Origin: Chiridota heheva
Lineage: Eukaryota; Echinodermata; Holothuroidea; Apodida; Chiridotidae
Assembly: GCA_020152595.1 (NCBI GenBank)
Contig: JAIGNY010004066.1
Location: 146,001-210,000 of the forward strand
DNA length: 64,000 nt
Direction of reading: 5' to 3'
Made by a program: the position numbers and the translations under genes. Below are positions 1 through 11,619 of the stretch, piece by piece (the stretch's first letter is position 1; every line of letters begins with the position of its first letter). The notes below the pieces were generated by a model that worked only from the letters and a program-made list of their open reading frames with translations, was not told the origin of the DNA and did no database searches.

Positions 1-2
1 TA

Positions 3-824
3 TCTACTAAACAATTACGCGTTTCTGGTGAATATGTCGATTCAATGTTCACTTGTGATACAGAAAAACCAGGTGGAATATTGGAAGAAGTGTGTAATAT
101 TGGTCCATTTCGCATCTTTCCTACTCTGGGGCTTACCTTGTCGCATCCCATTATTTCTGCAGGTCAGTACAAGTTGACATTAATTTGCAAGAGCTATCCC
201 AACACAGAATTTACCACATGGGAAATATTGACTGGCACCAGTGGTCTTTTGCGAGGGGCCCTTTCGTTTCTCATCAATTCTAATCTCAATGTTTCGATTA
301 CAAAAATCAATGGCGCTTCTGTTTTAGAAATCGCAGGCCCTGATATTGCTGCAATCGGAATAATCGCTGTGACTTGTGAGACAAAGAGAGGAAAGTACAG
401 TAAGCTAGCACTGACAAACATTCCAAGAAAACTTGACTTCTCCCAAGATAGCTCAGCAAGTGAAAGTCCAGGTGACGAATCAGTAAAATCAACGAAACAA
501 CCCGAAAGATTGCCGATTGATTGTCCTTCGGAAACACCCGAGTTTGATGTCGGATCGAAAGGATTCAGCATTCAGTCTGTGGATAGTTACTTCCCATTTC
601 TCGTTGCTGCTGTAGTGCTTGGGTTGCTAAATGTTATCTTGATCCTTGCTACGATATACCAGTGCAAGAAAGAAAAAGATGCATACAGTACGGAAACTGG
701 TGCAAAAACAGTTTTATCCCCAGACTCTAAAACGACAACTGATATATATTTTGACGTTGTTGGGGGAAACTCAGAAAATGTCCCTAATTTTCCAATGAGA
801 AAGATTGACCCAATGAAAAAATAG
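3..824 (+). CDS. Partial type I membrane protein with Ig-like ectodomain (3' end of gene)
   Basis: The frame is open from the left edge, so the first Met (base 45) is probably internal and upstream exons lie outside the window. Numbered from that Met (259 residues), the ectodomain has Cys4, Cys17, Cys48 and Cys111. The segment LTLICKSYPNTEFTTWEI followed about 50 residues later by IIAVTCETKRG has the Cys-Trp-Cys layout of an Ig fold. There is one N-glycosylation sequon (NVS, residues 82-84). A Ser/Glu/Pro-rich stalk (about 131-175) precedes a single hydrophobic span at about 183-206, followed by the basic stop-transfer KKEK and a tail of about 50 residues with a tyrosine motif (IYFDVV). It is therefore inferred to be a cell-surface receptor or adhesion protein. 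I cannot assign a family beyond Ig-like, and ligand and function are unknown. The stop is TAG at 822-824. Confidence 0.6.
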   Translation, partial: STKQLRVSGEYVDSMFTCDTEKPGGILEEVCNIGPFRIFPTLGLTLSHPIISAGQYKLTLICKSYPNTEFTTWEILTGTSGLLRGALSFLINSNLNVSITKINGASVLEIAGPDIAAIGIIAVTCETKRGKYSKLALTNIPRKLDFSQDSSASESPGDESVKSTKQPERLPIDCPSETPEFDVGSKGFSIQSVDSYFPFLVAAVVLGLLNVILILATIYQCKKEKDAYSTETGAKTVLSPDSKTTTDIYFDVVGGNSENVPNFPMRKIDPMKK

Positions 825-924
825 GCCCAAACTTTTAAGGACATTTGTTTGTAAATTCGTTTTGCAAGAAAATCATTCGATTTTTTCAGATTTTACGTTG
901 ACCATGAAATGTAACTTTAAATTA

Positions 925-1165
925 ATCGTACCACAAATAAATGCTGTGCTTGTAACGTCACTTCCGGTTTTCAATTTGTTTTATCAATTGCGAGAAACCT
1001 GTAATGCTATTGATAACGCATGTAGGACCATATGTCAGTGTGTTCGGTCCGACGGATGTATGATCGATAACATAGCAGATTTCAATAGAGAAGATTAAAA
1101 ACCGGAAGTGACGTTACAAGCACGGCAGCGTTTACTTCTGAATGTATTTCTGGGACGATACCTTT
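925..1165. mobile_element. Foldback (MITE-like) element, family of 10301-10571
   Basis: TGCTTGTAACGTCACTTCCG near 950 is repeated inverted near 1100-1125, and both arms continue inward (AGGACC and GGTCCGACGG face each other near 1025-1055). Almost the whole 240 bp can fold on itself. The right flank, reading into GATACCTTT, matches the better preserved relative at 10301-10571. No coding capacity. Confidence 0.6.
936..941 (+). other. Possible polyadenylation signal AATAAA of the Ig-like gene
   Basis: An AATAAA lies 112 bases after the stop of the Ig-like membrane gene. It sits inside the left arm of the foldback element that starts near 925, so the element may have supplied the 3' end. Transcript data are needed to decide. 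Confidence 0.3.
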
Positions 1166-3779
1166 TTTGTAAGGTAAAGGTCCGAAATGTAAAGGTTAAT
1201 GTACTATGTAATGGTAAAGGTCTAAACTGGAAAATCTTCATCTGTTGAACGCATTTTTGATGAAATATTTTGCTAGTTCATGTTTTATCTGGTAGGTCAT
1301 AAGACAATTCGACCGTTTTTGTTTCTGCACGGCAATAGGTATGCATGTGCAAGCAGACAAACACACTATGTTTATTTATGCATAATGATTTTCAAAACTT
1401 TAATAAGATTCAGCTGTTCAACAGTTTTCAAAGAGCTACGGTCATGCAATAAATTCGGCACATTTCAAACAATACCGTCAGGCGGCACGACCATTGACGG
1501 TTTATGTTTACTCACAATGTTTTTACATTCATTTTTTTAATTTTGCTAAATCTATTTGAAGAAATAATTAAGTTGGTTGTCCATACACAATGGCGCCGCC
1601 AGGATACAATTTCTGAGATCAGAACAAGTGAAGGGCAGCTGTTTAACATAAAACAGTCACGGAGATACCTTAATTTAAAGCCCAGTTATCGTCTCTATAA
1701 CGCGGAGGTAAATAGATTTTAATTCGTGTATTTGATTGATAGAAACGCAATGTGCACTTGCATCGATAGACCAATCAGAATTATTTTGGAATCAAATGTA
1801 CGCCGCCACATTTTAATCACAATAGATAGCCTTTACGGATAACCAGGGCATCTTTACTTTTGATGGGATTATAAATAAGAAAGAATATGGAGGACCTTAC
1901 TCAAGTCTTTTCCCAATTGAAAGAGTCATTTTGGTCAACATTGTTTATTTCTACCCAACAATTTCAATAGCGAATTTTTAAGACTTGACATTGAATCTAT
2001 ATTTTCTCCAAATTGAAAACTTTCCATAAAGTTCTGTTTCTTTTGCATCATCATTTTCAAGAACTAAAATTTATTTTCTTTATGAAAATAACTGCGTGTG
2101 TATATCTCAGGACTATTCATAATTTCAAAATTCCTGAAATTTGAATGAGTGTAATGATTCTAATGTACTTTTAAATTTGTATTTGTTGCTTGATCTTCTT
2201 ATGTAAATTACAGTATTATGTGCATAATGAGTGCGGATTGAGACATAAACCACAAACCAACAAACATACATTGTTCCCAAAAAGATTGAAATAAATTGCA
2301 AAACCGGGTGATGGAAAATTGTAGCTCCTCATAGCCTCCACTTGCGCCCATCCTGCTATAGAAATATGACAAATACCTATACGTCTTCTGCAGAATAGGC
2401 GGCGGAAGATATATCATGTTGGGGGAGAAAGAAGGGGGGGGGATAAACGGATGCCCTAATATAACCCCAAATCACTTTTCTTCTATTATTATTGTAGGGG
2501 GTGGTCACCAGAAACAAATATCCGGGCTTGACTCCTGTTACGCTAATGCTATGTACCTTTTTTTTAATTTTTTTTTTATTTAATGATTCATATTAGTGCT
2601 TTATACAATTACTTCACTTTATAGAGTATAATTTTGTGTCCACAGATTCTCAAACCACCGTCATGGTTTGAGCTGGGTTAAAATTTCACATATATTTGAA
2701 CCCTCTAGATGCTCGAAATGGCACTTTCGCCCCCTAGGTTAATATGACCCCAAATCATAAATTTTCTTCTCTTATTATTGGGGGAGAAGGGGTGGGGTGG
2801 GGCAGGCCCCCACTTAAAATATTGAGGGCAGGTGACCCTGGCCCCCGGTTCCGCCGCCTATGAGCAGTTATATATGAAATGGCGCTTATTCGAACTTGAA
2901 TAATTCCTATCTGGCTGTCTGATATTAAGTGGATAGTTTATTACTTTAAAGGGAAAGTTAAAAGTATACAATTGTTATACTAATTAGAAGTTGACTTATT
3001 TTCCCTGTATTGTATACATCATTTACTTTACTGTAATATAACATGCCTCTTTTTGTTCCACTGGCTCCGTTTCTTTCTATTTTCCTTCCTTCACATTTAT
3101 CTTGGCTGTTCTGTGATCTGTGAGCTTTTTAGAGATTTCCACTAAATTCGTTTTCCCAGTAAATACGTGTTATGATTTTTCAATAAACTGAATGAAAGTA
3201 TCTTATTTTTTTTAATTAAAGCGCCATTCGAATTAATCTGAAATTGTTGAATTGATATGTAAAAGAGCAGTGCATGCTTTCAGTTCTCTTTCCTGGTTAC
3301 TAGTGCGCCATTTTACAGCCTTTTATATATTTATTGTTGTGTTTACGTTTAAAATCTAACTTCATAATACAGGCACATGTCTAATGTTGTAAATGCGCCA
3401 TATTTGTTTGAGGGAGAATAGGCGATTATGAGAACATGCATTTGGATCTGAACCATATCCTCAATAAACGTCTAGGTGGAGAAGAGATTCTTATAATTGA
3501 ACGAAATGAAATTAAGGAAAGATATGTAAAGAATGTATACGGGTGGGGAGAGGGATGGGGGGGGGGGGATTTGTGGCAATGCCCCCCAAGAATATTTTTT
3601 TCCACAAACAAATGTAAGCAAAAAATTGTAACGTGTATAATAATTTGTAATAGCCCTATAATTGTGTTTAAATCACCCATACGGTTACCGAACAAACCTT
3701 AATTTACATTATATGATCATCTGTCTTGAAATTTCTATAGGCCTTATTGGTATTATTATGCAAGAGCAACCCGTATTCG
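1166..3779. other. AT-rich intergenic stretch without a recognised gene
   Basis: No convincing exon is seen. A short dispersed repeat (ACCCCAAATCA followed by TTTTCTTCT, an ATTATTATT stretch and a G-run) occurs twice, near 2463-2510 and 2748-2795. A G-rich run lies at 3541-3569. The remainder looks like ordinary AT-rich sequence with decayed repeats. Confidence 0.5.
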
Positions 3780-3783
3780 TTAA

Positions 3784-4345
3784 AGGAATATTCCCATGGG
3801 GTTTTGTAAAATTCTATTTGACATAGCATACTTATAGAACTAATTTGGTACACAAATCAGGTTGATACCATATTCCGTTCATCAGATATGGTTTTTTAAA
3901 GATTTCCAAAGTGCATTTTTAATTTTTGTACAGTATGATGAATTCGTGTTTGATGTCATAAAACGATTCCATTGCAATGTATTTCTTTAAACGTTAATTG
4001 GTTGTTTCTGTATGATTAAAAACATTTTTCCAAAAGTTATTGAAGTAAGGTCTATTGGGAATGTATATAAATACCTAACTTATAACTTATCAATATATTT
4101 TCCTAGCAGGTTTTACTAATAAAAAAGGATGATTGATTTTAATAAAAAATATCAACTTTCTAGGAGAATGTAATGCTGTGATGTCATACTAAGCCTTTTC
4201 CTATTCGTTTATTGGCTTTTTTGTCAACCTTAAAATTTGAATATCTCCTTGTGGGAAGAACATATTGGAATGATTTTTGTACTAAATTGTTTCTAATTTT
4301 TTTTTTTTTTTATGAAAGATTACTTAAAAACATGGGAATATTCCT
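3784..4345. mobile_element. 562-bp TTAA-flanked foldback MITE (piggyBac-type target site)
   Basis: The left end AGGAATATTCCCATG and its inverse at the right end (CATGGGAATATTCCT) are each bordered by TTAA (3780-3783 and 4346-4349), as expected for a piggyBac-type TTAA duplication. Inward of the termini the arms stay related for about 100 bp (AGAACTAATTTGGTACA against AGAAACAATTTAGTACA), so this is a foldback element. It has no ORF and must have moved using a transposase supplied elsewhere. Confidence 0.7.
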
Positions 4346-4898
4346 TTAAAGGTTCCAACAGATTCTACTTTAACGATATAAGCTAAATTTAATTTAGAAC
4401 AGAAATTAAGAAAAAATAGCACCCCCACTTCCCCCAATTTTTTTTTATATATATATATATATATATAATACACAATAATGATAATAATAATAGGAATTTT
4501 TAATCAAATTAACATTTAAATTCATTGAAAACTGTTGAATAGAATTGTAAAAAGCAGTGCATATGCGATATCTTTACTGTTTACTCGCAAACTTAGGCCA
4601 TTTTACAGTATTTTTAAATTCTTTAGGTGTTAACATGCAAATTCGTAATGCATAAATACATGAATAGGCATATATCTGCCTAATTTTCTGGCGTAAATGT
4701 AGCAAAATATTTTTAAGGATAGTTTCTTTGTTATGACAACGTTTTTCAATCTTCGTTTATTTCCTTAATGTGTGATGACTTTCCAATTAGCTGACTATTT
4801 TCATCAGGGCCGTAATTCTTCGGGGACATGTCCTCCCACTTTGCGACAGTATAGCAATTTTCTGGTTAATATTCAATTTCTGCAACGTATTCAATTTA
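4346..4898. other. AT-rich spacer with short TA run and a dispersed-repeat fragment
   Basis: Contains a short TA run (4447-4468). At 4806-4845 there is a copy of the CAGGGCCRTAATTC motif that also forms the end of the element at 8729 and recurs near 57042. No gene is seen. Confidence 0.4.
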
Positions 4899-5434
<536 letters not shown>

Positions 5435-5740
5435 GAAAATTAAAATTCAGGAGAATGTTCCTTTTACATCCAGATTCATCATATATAAAAGAGAGGAAAA
5501 GAATTGGCCTATTTCAAAGCTTGTGTGTGGGTGCATGGCGATGCATGGCCCTGAGGATCGCACTCGACCGAAAAATTAGGGCGTATTCTATTGGAGTTTC
5601 ATAAATAATTCAGTGCGTGTCTTGTATAGGCTTATCACACAGCCTCTTTGGATTTGAATATTCATATCTTTGCTGTGAGTTCTTACGTCGAGGCTTACTG
5701 TGTCGTTAGGCAAGCGTGACATAAGGACATGATATTCTGG

Positions 5741-5985
5741 AAAGGGTTATTACACTCACAGGCATTCCTAGCGACATAGATTAGTATTCTGGCCAAAACG
5801 TTAGGTTATTACACTCACAGGCATTTCTAGCGTTATAACAACCTCCTAGGTCCAGGAAAGGGTTATACTCACATGCATTCCTAGCGTCATGGCAACTTAC
5901 AGTAGGCCTACATAGATTAGTTTATACATATAGATTGCCATAACGCTAGGAACGCCCGTGATTACACTAACCAAGTTACAGGCAA
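5741..5985. repeat. Short repeat cluster with direct and inverted copies
   Basis: The core CACTCACAGGCATTCCTAGC occurs three times in direct orientation (near 5755, 5812 and 5868). A diverged inverted copy lies near 5936-5978 (CGCTAGGAACGCCCGTGATT). The direct copies are about 56 bp apart. Probably the remnant of a mobile element with inverted ends. Confidence 0.5.
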
Positions 5986-6928
5986 ATACTCAGTCATAAT
6001 TATAGCCTACAGTATTAGCCAAATCCTGCCCATGATAGACTGCCCATAATCTGTTTTGTTGATTTTCTCAAAAAGGCGACCGTGAGTATCAAAAACCAGC
6101 GGCAAAAAGTTTTGAATATCTATTAACAATCCGTCTCCCAAAATTTTAAGTTATCCAATGAAATTTTGAACAACCCGGAGCGGAAAATGAGAAACCCCTT
6201 TATGTTTAGTGTGGGCTAGTCAAATGTGTAGGCTCATGCGATGACGTTTCTATAAAAGTACTATTTTTGTGGTATTTCAAAGTACCCAGAAGTTCGGGTT
6301 GCTCCCGAACTGTCCTAGGTCCAGGCTTCTTTATCGGCTAAAAATATCAAGTGTTAAGTTTAACGTAGGCCCTATAATATCGTTAGTATGCTGTACCAGA
6401 ACAAAAAGAAGAGAAGATCAGGACTTCTAAAGGTTTAACTGCAATGCTAAGTTACATACGTACCCGTTTGACAGGATCTTCAACCGTGTCTTTTTATGAC
6501 GTATATTCCACGTCATTAGGTTAGGATATGTCGTCATACGAAGGACACCCGATTATATATGCTGTCAGCTGCCATATGTACACACATAGTGAACGTTCGG
6601 GAAAACTCAACGAGTAAACGAACTTTCATTGAGAGCACTCGGCGAGTAAACGAACTTCCATTGAGATTAAATCCACGAAAAAACGTAACGCGAAATTTGA
6701 TTAGATGTGAACGAAATGCCCACAAATTATCACAAGAAACACGCCCTTACTTCTAGGTCGAGAGCTCCTTTAACCTCCCTATCCGAAGGTTTTTGGCTCT
6801 ATGTTGTAGATTTTGGTCCAAACGTAAAAGTATTGGTCCAAAAACTCAAGATTATCAATTTTTATCCAAAAGGGAAGATTTTTGGGCCAAAATTAAAGAT
6901 GTTTAGTCCAAGCTTGAAGATTTTTGGT
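5986..6928. other. Spacer with degenerate AT-rich short repeats
   Basis: No gene recognised. At 6795-6925 a loose repeat of about 30 bp occurs (GATTTTTGG, then TCCAAA variants), directly before the 50-bp minisatellite. Related wording (GTCC, then AAA, then TTGAAGA) recurs near 42400-42470. Confidence 0.35.
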
Positions 6929-7675
6929 GCACCCCCTGACATCAATTTACGAGCAGTAGCGTGTGAAGGTGGGCAAACTGGACCCCCTGACATCCATTTA
7001 CAAGCAGTAGTGTGTGAAGGTGGGCAAAGTGAACCATCCCTCTGACATTCATTTACGAGCAGTAGTGTGTGAAGGTGGGAAAAATGGACCCCTGACATCT
7101 ATTTATAAGCAGTAGCGTTGAAAGGTACCAGTGCAAACTGCCCCACTGACATCCATTTGCAAGCAATAGCGTGTGATGGTGGGCAAATTGCTCCCCCCAC
7201 CCCATGACATCCATTTATGAGCAGTAGTGTGTAAAAATGGGCAAAGTGGACCCCCTGACATCCATTTACAAACAGTAGCATGTGAGGGTGGCCCCCTGAC
7301 ATCAATTTACGAGCAGCAGCGTGTGAAGGTGGGCAAAGTGCACCCCTGACATCCATTTATGCGTATTGTGTGGAGGGCAAACTGCACCCCCCTGACATGC
7401 ATCCATTTACAAGCACTAGTGTGGGAAGGTGGGTAAACTGCACCCCCTGACATTAATTTACGAGCAGAGGTGTGTGAAGGTGGGCAAACTGCAACCCTGA
7501 CATCCATTTACAAGCAGAAGCATGTGAAGGAGGGCAAATTGCACCCCCTCCTGAGATCCATTTACAAGCAGTAGCATGTGAAGGTGAGCAAACTGCACCC
7601 CGACATCCATTCACGAGCATGTGAAGTTGGGAAAACTGCCCCACTGACATCTATTTATGAGCAGTAGCATGTAAA
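6929..7675. repeat. Minisatellite, about 50-bp unit, about 15 copies
   Basis: Unit core CCCCCTGACATCCATTTAC, then GAGCAGTAGCGTGTGAAGG, then TGGGCAAACTGCA. Counting the TGACAT or variant core gives 15 copies. Units vary from about 38 to 55 bp and differ by substitutions, so the array is old. Minus-strand open frames (Cys-Pro-Pro-Ser-His repeats) are by-products of the period. Confidence 0.85.
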
Positions 7676-7799
7676 GGTTGCAACTTTACCCCCTCCCCTT
7701 CTTTGTTTCCTGCGCACCTGGAGAGGATTTCAGCATCTCGATTGCCTTTTAGAAGGTAAAATCTGGAAATTATTAACATAAAATTGAAATAATAATCAA

Positions 7800-8300
7800 A
7801 TTAAAGACATTTTTCCAAAAGTTGAAGAAATTTTCCCGAAAATTCCCGATTCACAATTAACGTTTCATGAAGTAAACTCAATTTACCAGTGCAATTTTTC
7901 CGCTTGCCACCACGAAATCTGTTCCTGCACCCTGAGAGGTTCCCCTTTCTATGTAGTGGCGTAGAAATATATTTGAAATTGAAAGTGAGGGAAGGGGGCA
8001 TAGATTTTATTACTTGTCCCAACAAATCTTAAAACAATACAATAACTATTTGTAAAGGGAGGGGGAGGGGTGTAAAATTATTGCAAAATTTCCATTAAAA
8101 AAAAAAAGAAAATTGCATGAAATTTTCCTTAAAATCTTAAAAACAATTGAAGAAAATTTCATGGAAATTAAGGAAATTTTACAAAAATTGTAGCAGTTCC
8201 ACAAAAATGAGGGACATTGCACGGAAATTAAAGCAAATTTCATGGATATGAAGGAAAGTTTACCAAAAAGAAGGAAATTTTCTGAAAATTGTTGGAGGGG
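7800..8300. repeat. AT-rich dispersed repeat (GGAAATTTTCC-like words)
   Basis: Built of short words such as GGAAATTTTCC and GAAAATTAAGG, with an island containing CAGTGCAATTTTTCCGCTTG. The same mixture, with a matching CAGTGCAGTTTTTCTGCTTG island or its inverse, recurs at about 12000-12430 and 56085-56260. The AT words alone recur at 63280-63450. This indicates a dispersed family of unknown class. Confidence 0.5.
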
Positions 8301-8415
8301 GCAGAATGGTATTATTATATAGAATCAATGTCCTGTTTCTAGAACCAATATGTCCTGTCTTTCTAAAAACTGGCCTAGCTGTCCCATTCATAGAACCATT
8401 CTGTACTGTTTTTAG

Positions 8416-8725
8416 GCATGTCCTATCGCTGCTCATAGACATTGGTGTGTTAAGACCTATAGAAAACACTGATGCAGAAATCCAGAAATACCTGGAACAT
8501 GGAAAGTCCATTGACAACTACAGCATGCCTCTAATCAATGTAACAACGAAAAGACAAAAGCAATCAAGTGTTTGTTCTCTTTTTTTATTTTTCATTATCA
8601 TTGCATTAATTGCATTGAGCTACAGATGTCCTAATCAAGCTTTATTTTCCATAAATGAATACAACTGTTATGGTTCAAAACACTTTCAATTCATTTCATA
8701 TTTTCACCCTCCTCTCCACACCTAA
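8416..8725 (+). CDS. Possible exon of an unidentified protein
   Basis: An acceptor-like TGTACTGTTTTTAG ends at 8415. The following frame reads a plausible globular stretch (for example IENTDAEIQKYLEHGKSIDN), a hydrophobic span, and a stop at 8723-8725. No family is recognised, no donor or partner exon is found, and the upstream part of the frame is repetitive. It could be a terminal exon, a decayed gene fragment or chance. Low confidence. Confidence 0.2.
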
Positions 8726-8728
8726 GAC

Positions 8729-8918
8729 CAGGGCCATAATTCCAAAGGGGGAAGGGGGTGGGGGAAAGGGGGGTGGGGGAAAGGGGGGTGGGGGGGGGGA
8801 TAGGTGGGACAACTTTTAGCAATTATAAAAATTCAGTACATTTTCTTGTCCCCCCACTTTTTGAATAAGAGCCATGCCCCCCTCCCCCACCACTTTTCAA
8901 ATGAAAATTATGGCCCTG
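8729..8918. mobile_element. 190-bp element with 13-bp inverted ends and a G-rich core
   Basis: The termini CAGGGCCATAATT and AATTATGGCCCTG are perfect inverses. Inside, the left part is a G tract (about 8746-8808, several G5-G10 runs) and the right part a C-rich tract, so even the core is partly complementary. Related ends occur at 4806 and near 57042. No clear target duplication. Confidence 0.55.
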
Positions 8919-9603
8919 CCTGAGCCTGCTGCATGACAACATATCTTTGTTTAACCTAAGTTTATTACCATAACTCTACAGACAAGGACACTTTCCATAA
9001 TTTGGATTTTATGTCCAATAAGGGACAGAAAATGAGTTGAATAATTAAAAATAATCTTTCTACTGAATATTCCAAGACAGTTACTTGTGAAATAAACACA
9101 ACTGTTTATTTCATGTCTTGTTTATTCATGTAACCACACAACTAAGTGCAATCCTTCAAGCTCTGTCAATTTAGGTAGGCGTCTTTTGACCTACCCTCAA
9201 ATATCATCTTTTTTTTTTGTGGATAAATTAACTCTTTAAAAGTAGTGACAGTCAATTATTTATGATCAGGAAGTATGAGCCTTCCATCCCACAAACTATT
9301 ATATATTCAAGTCTTTGAAAATTTCCAACCCCTTCCCGGTTTTTAGAGATCAACTATTGATAGACTTGAGATCTTACCAGCAACCTGCAATGCACCTCAT
9401 GTCTATTAGTGAATTTGAGTAATTTTAACCTCTTTTTAATTTACTATGGATGAATTTTCCTGACATATTTCCTTCAATAAAGATAATATAAATAATCATA
9501 AAATACATTTTAAAGGCCTCAAAATATTGTACAAATATTTTTTATGAAGCTGTAAAAAAACCTCTCAGCCACAGACTCAAAAGTCTTACTTTAAAAGGTT
9601 TAA
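8919..9603. other. AT-rich spacer
   Basis: No gene or clear repeat beyond short homopolymers. Confidence 0.4.
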
Positions 9604-9825
9604 AGGAGCACTAGACTGAAGAGGGTGTATTTTTAGGGGGTAAAATCAAATGATTATCTAGCATGCAATGGTATTACAATTTTCTGGTTAATATAAATAT
9701 TCAAGTGACCTTTGCCCTCACGTCGTCTGTGGGCTATGGTGGCATAAAATTTATCAATATGTTGTGGATAATATATCTGTAAAATTTGCAAAAACAAGCA
9801 CCCTCACTTTTCCGTCTAGTGCTCT
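9604..9825 (-). mobile_element. 222-bp TTAA-flanked MITE (same family as 13438-13669)
   Basis: Bordered by TTAA on both sides (9600-9603 and 9826-9829). Ends are AGGAGCACTAGAC and GTCTAGTGCTCT. The reverse complement aligns over its length with the element at 13438-13669, including the inner words CAAGTGACCTTTGCCCT and TCAATATGTTGTGGA. No ORF. Confidence 0.75.
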
Positions 9826-10300
9826 TTAACTCAACTGAATTTGCAAAGCAAGAACTGCTTAAAATGATTTTTTTCTGATGATTTTCAATTGTAAAACAAA
9901 CTAAATATGCTTTTGACAACAAAATGAAACAAGCCTACAGAAATCAATGTTTACTAAACCTAACTAATGTCATTTTAAAACTATTTCAAGCATCAAATTC
10001 CATCTCATGTATACAAAAATGTAGGGTATGGAAAAAGCCTTGGGGGCGTGGTGTCAATGGTTTTCTGAGCTGCGAAGCAATCTTTCAGATAATCACAGCA
10101 AACATGAGGCTATGACATTGCACGCTGTTAGTTTGGGTATAATGGTCCTATTTCACGGGTCTTTTGGTTCCTCCCCCAGCATACCCACATTATTCATATA
10201 ATACAAAACCGTACCTAGTTTTCAGATAGGTTGTTTTAACAGATATTTTACATACAGTCATCAGGCAATTCTGTTTTCTGAATGCAAATAAACCTCTTAA

Positions 10301-10571
10301 AGGAAAGGTATCTTCCCATAATTATTTTTTTTTTCTTCAGAAGAGAAAGCTGGCAAACTGGAAATGTCATTTCCGGTTTTCAATTTTTCCTATTGATCAA
10401 AAATCTGAGATGTTATATATCACACAGCCGCTGGATCGTTAATAAGGGCCTACATACGTTGATAACATCGCAGATTTCACGCACTCAAGAAGGAAAATTG
10501 AAAAGCGGAAGTGACATTACCAGCAAGGCGGCATTCACTTCTAAATACATCTATGAGATGATACCTTTCGT
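10301..10571. mobile_element. 271-bp TTAA-flanked foldback element
   Basis: The left TTAA (10297-10300) is followed by AGGAAAGGTATC. The right end GATACCTTTCGT runs into TTAA near 10572-10575. Arms are complementary through most of the length (TGTCATTTCCGGTTTTCAAT against its inverse near 10495-10520). A degraded relative lies at 925-1165. Confidence 0.65.
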
Positions 10572-11335
10572 TTAAAGTAAAGCATCACTGGCTGCAAGTG
10601 ATTGGTGGGTTGATAAAAAAAAACATTTCTGAAAATATTTAGTGTTCTAATCTCCATCGAAAACAAGATTTTATAAAATTCTTAAAGCCCCTTACCATCA
10701 AAAATGTGAATAATAAACAAATGAATACAAGATTTTTTGAATACAAATAGGTACTTTTAAGCAAAATATAAATTACATATAACATGGCACAAATTTATAA
10801 CACTCATAATTACATTGGCCTCCATAAAATCTACAGTTACTGTGTCTACCGGACAAGAATTAATATTTGAGCAGACGTTATTAACTATAGTAATTACAGT
10901 AGTCGCAACCAGGCCCAGCAGGCATTACACCTCAGTATATACTGTATAACTAATGATAAGCCACCATATACCCTCATATGTCACATCATGGAGACACACT
11001 ATATGAATCCACCATTAGTGCACATATATCCACCACACTCTAAGAATGTAGCAGACTTTATGCAAGATTTCCTTCCACCATGCAGCAATTTGTTTATAAT
11101 TTCAATTTTTTTGACTCAAAATACCTGTAGCCAATCATCTTTATATGAAAATGAACAAAAACTGTTGTAATAACTATAGATCGTTTGTATGCAAACATTA
11201 TATTAAGATAGAAATCTTGATATATTATTATACTTATATCATATCTTTAACCCTTTAGATGTTGCAGATACATTGGATGATAACAGCAGTTATTTTGGCA
11301 TTGCTGTTTAACTATATCTAAAGTTTCTATCTGTT
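10572..11335. other. Spacer without recognised features
   Basis: AT-rich, no supported exon, no tandem repeat noticed. Confidence 0.4.
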
Positions 11336-11619
11336 AAGCTAAATCCATCCAAGCCATTAGACTCCTTAAGCCGGCCCGGTGCTTATCCCTAGTTTCCATG
11401 GCGCAAGCAGATGAGAGTACATGACTCCCCCTGGACGGGATGCCAGTCCATCGCAGATTAACTCCCCAGCCATGCTGGTACTCTATTTTACAGCTGAGTG
11501 TACTGAAGCAAGTAGAAAGTGTCTTGCTCAAGGACACAATACAGCGCTCACGGCGGATTCGAACTCAGTGCCTCTCAAATACAAGCATAACTCCTTAACC
11601 ACTAAGCCACTGCACCTCT
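11336..11619 (-). mobile_element. tRNA-derived SINE (class II tRNA-like head)
   Basis: On the minus strand the head has an A-box-like TGGCTTAGTGG and a B-box-like AGTTCGAATCC, spaced as in a Leu/Ser-type tRNA. The body follows, with CCTTGAGCAAGACACTTTC, CTCAGCTGTAAAAT and GCGATGGACTGGC words. A second copy of the same body is at 51590-51832. The CCTTGAGCAAGACACTT word resembles central domains shared by several animal SINE families. The exact superfamily is not established here. Confidence 0.75.
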
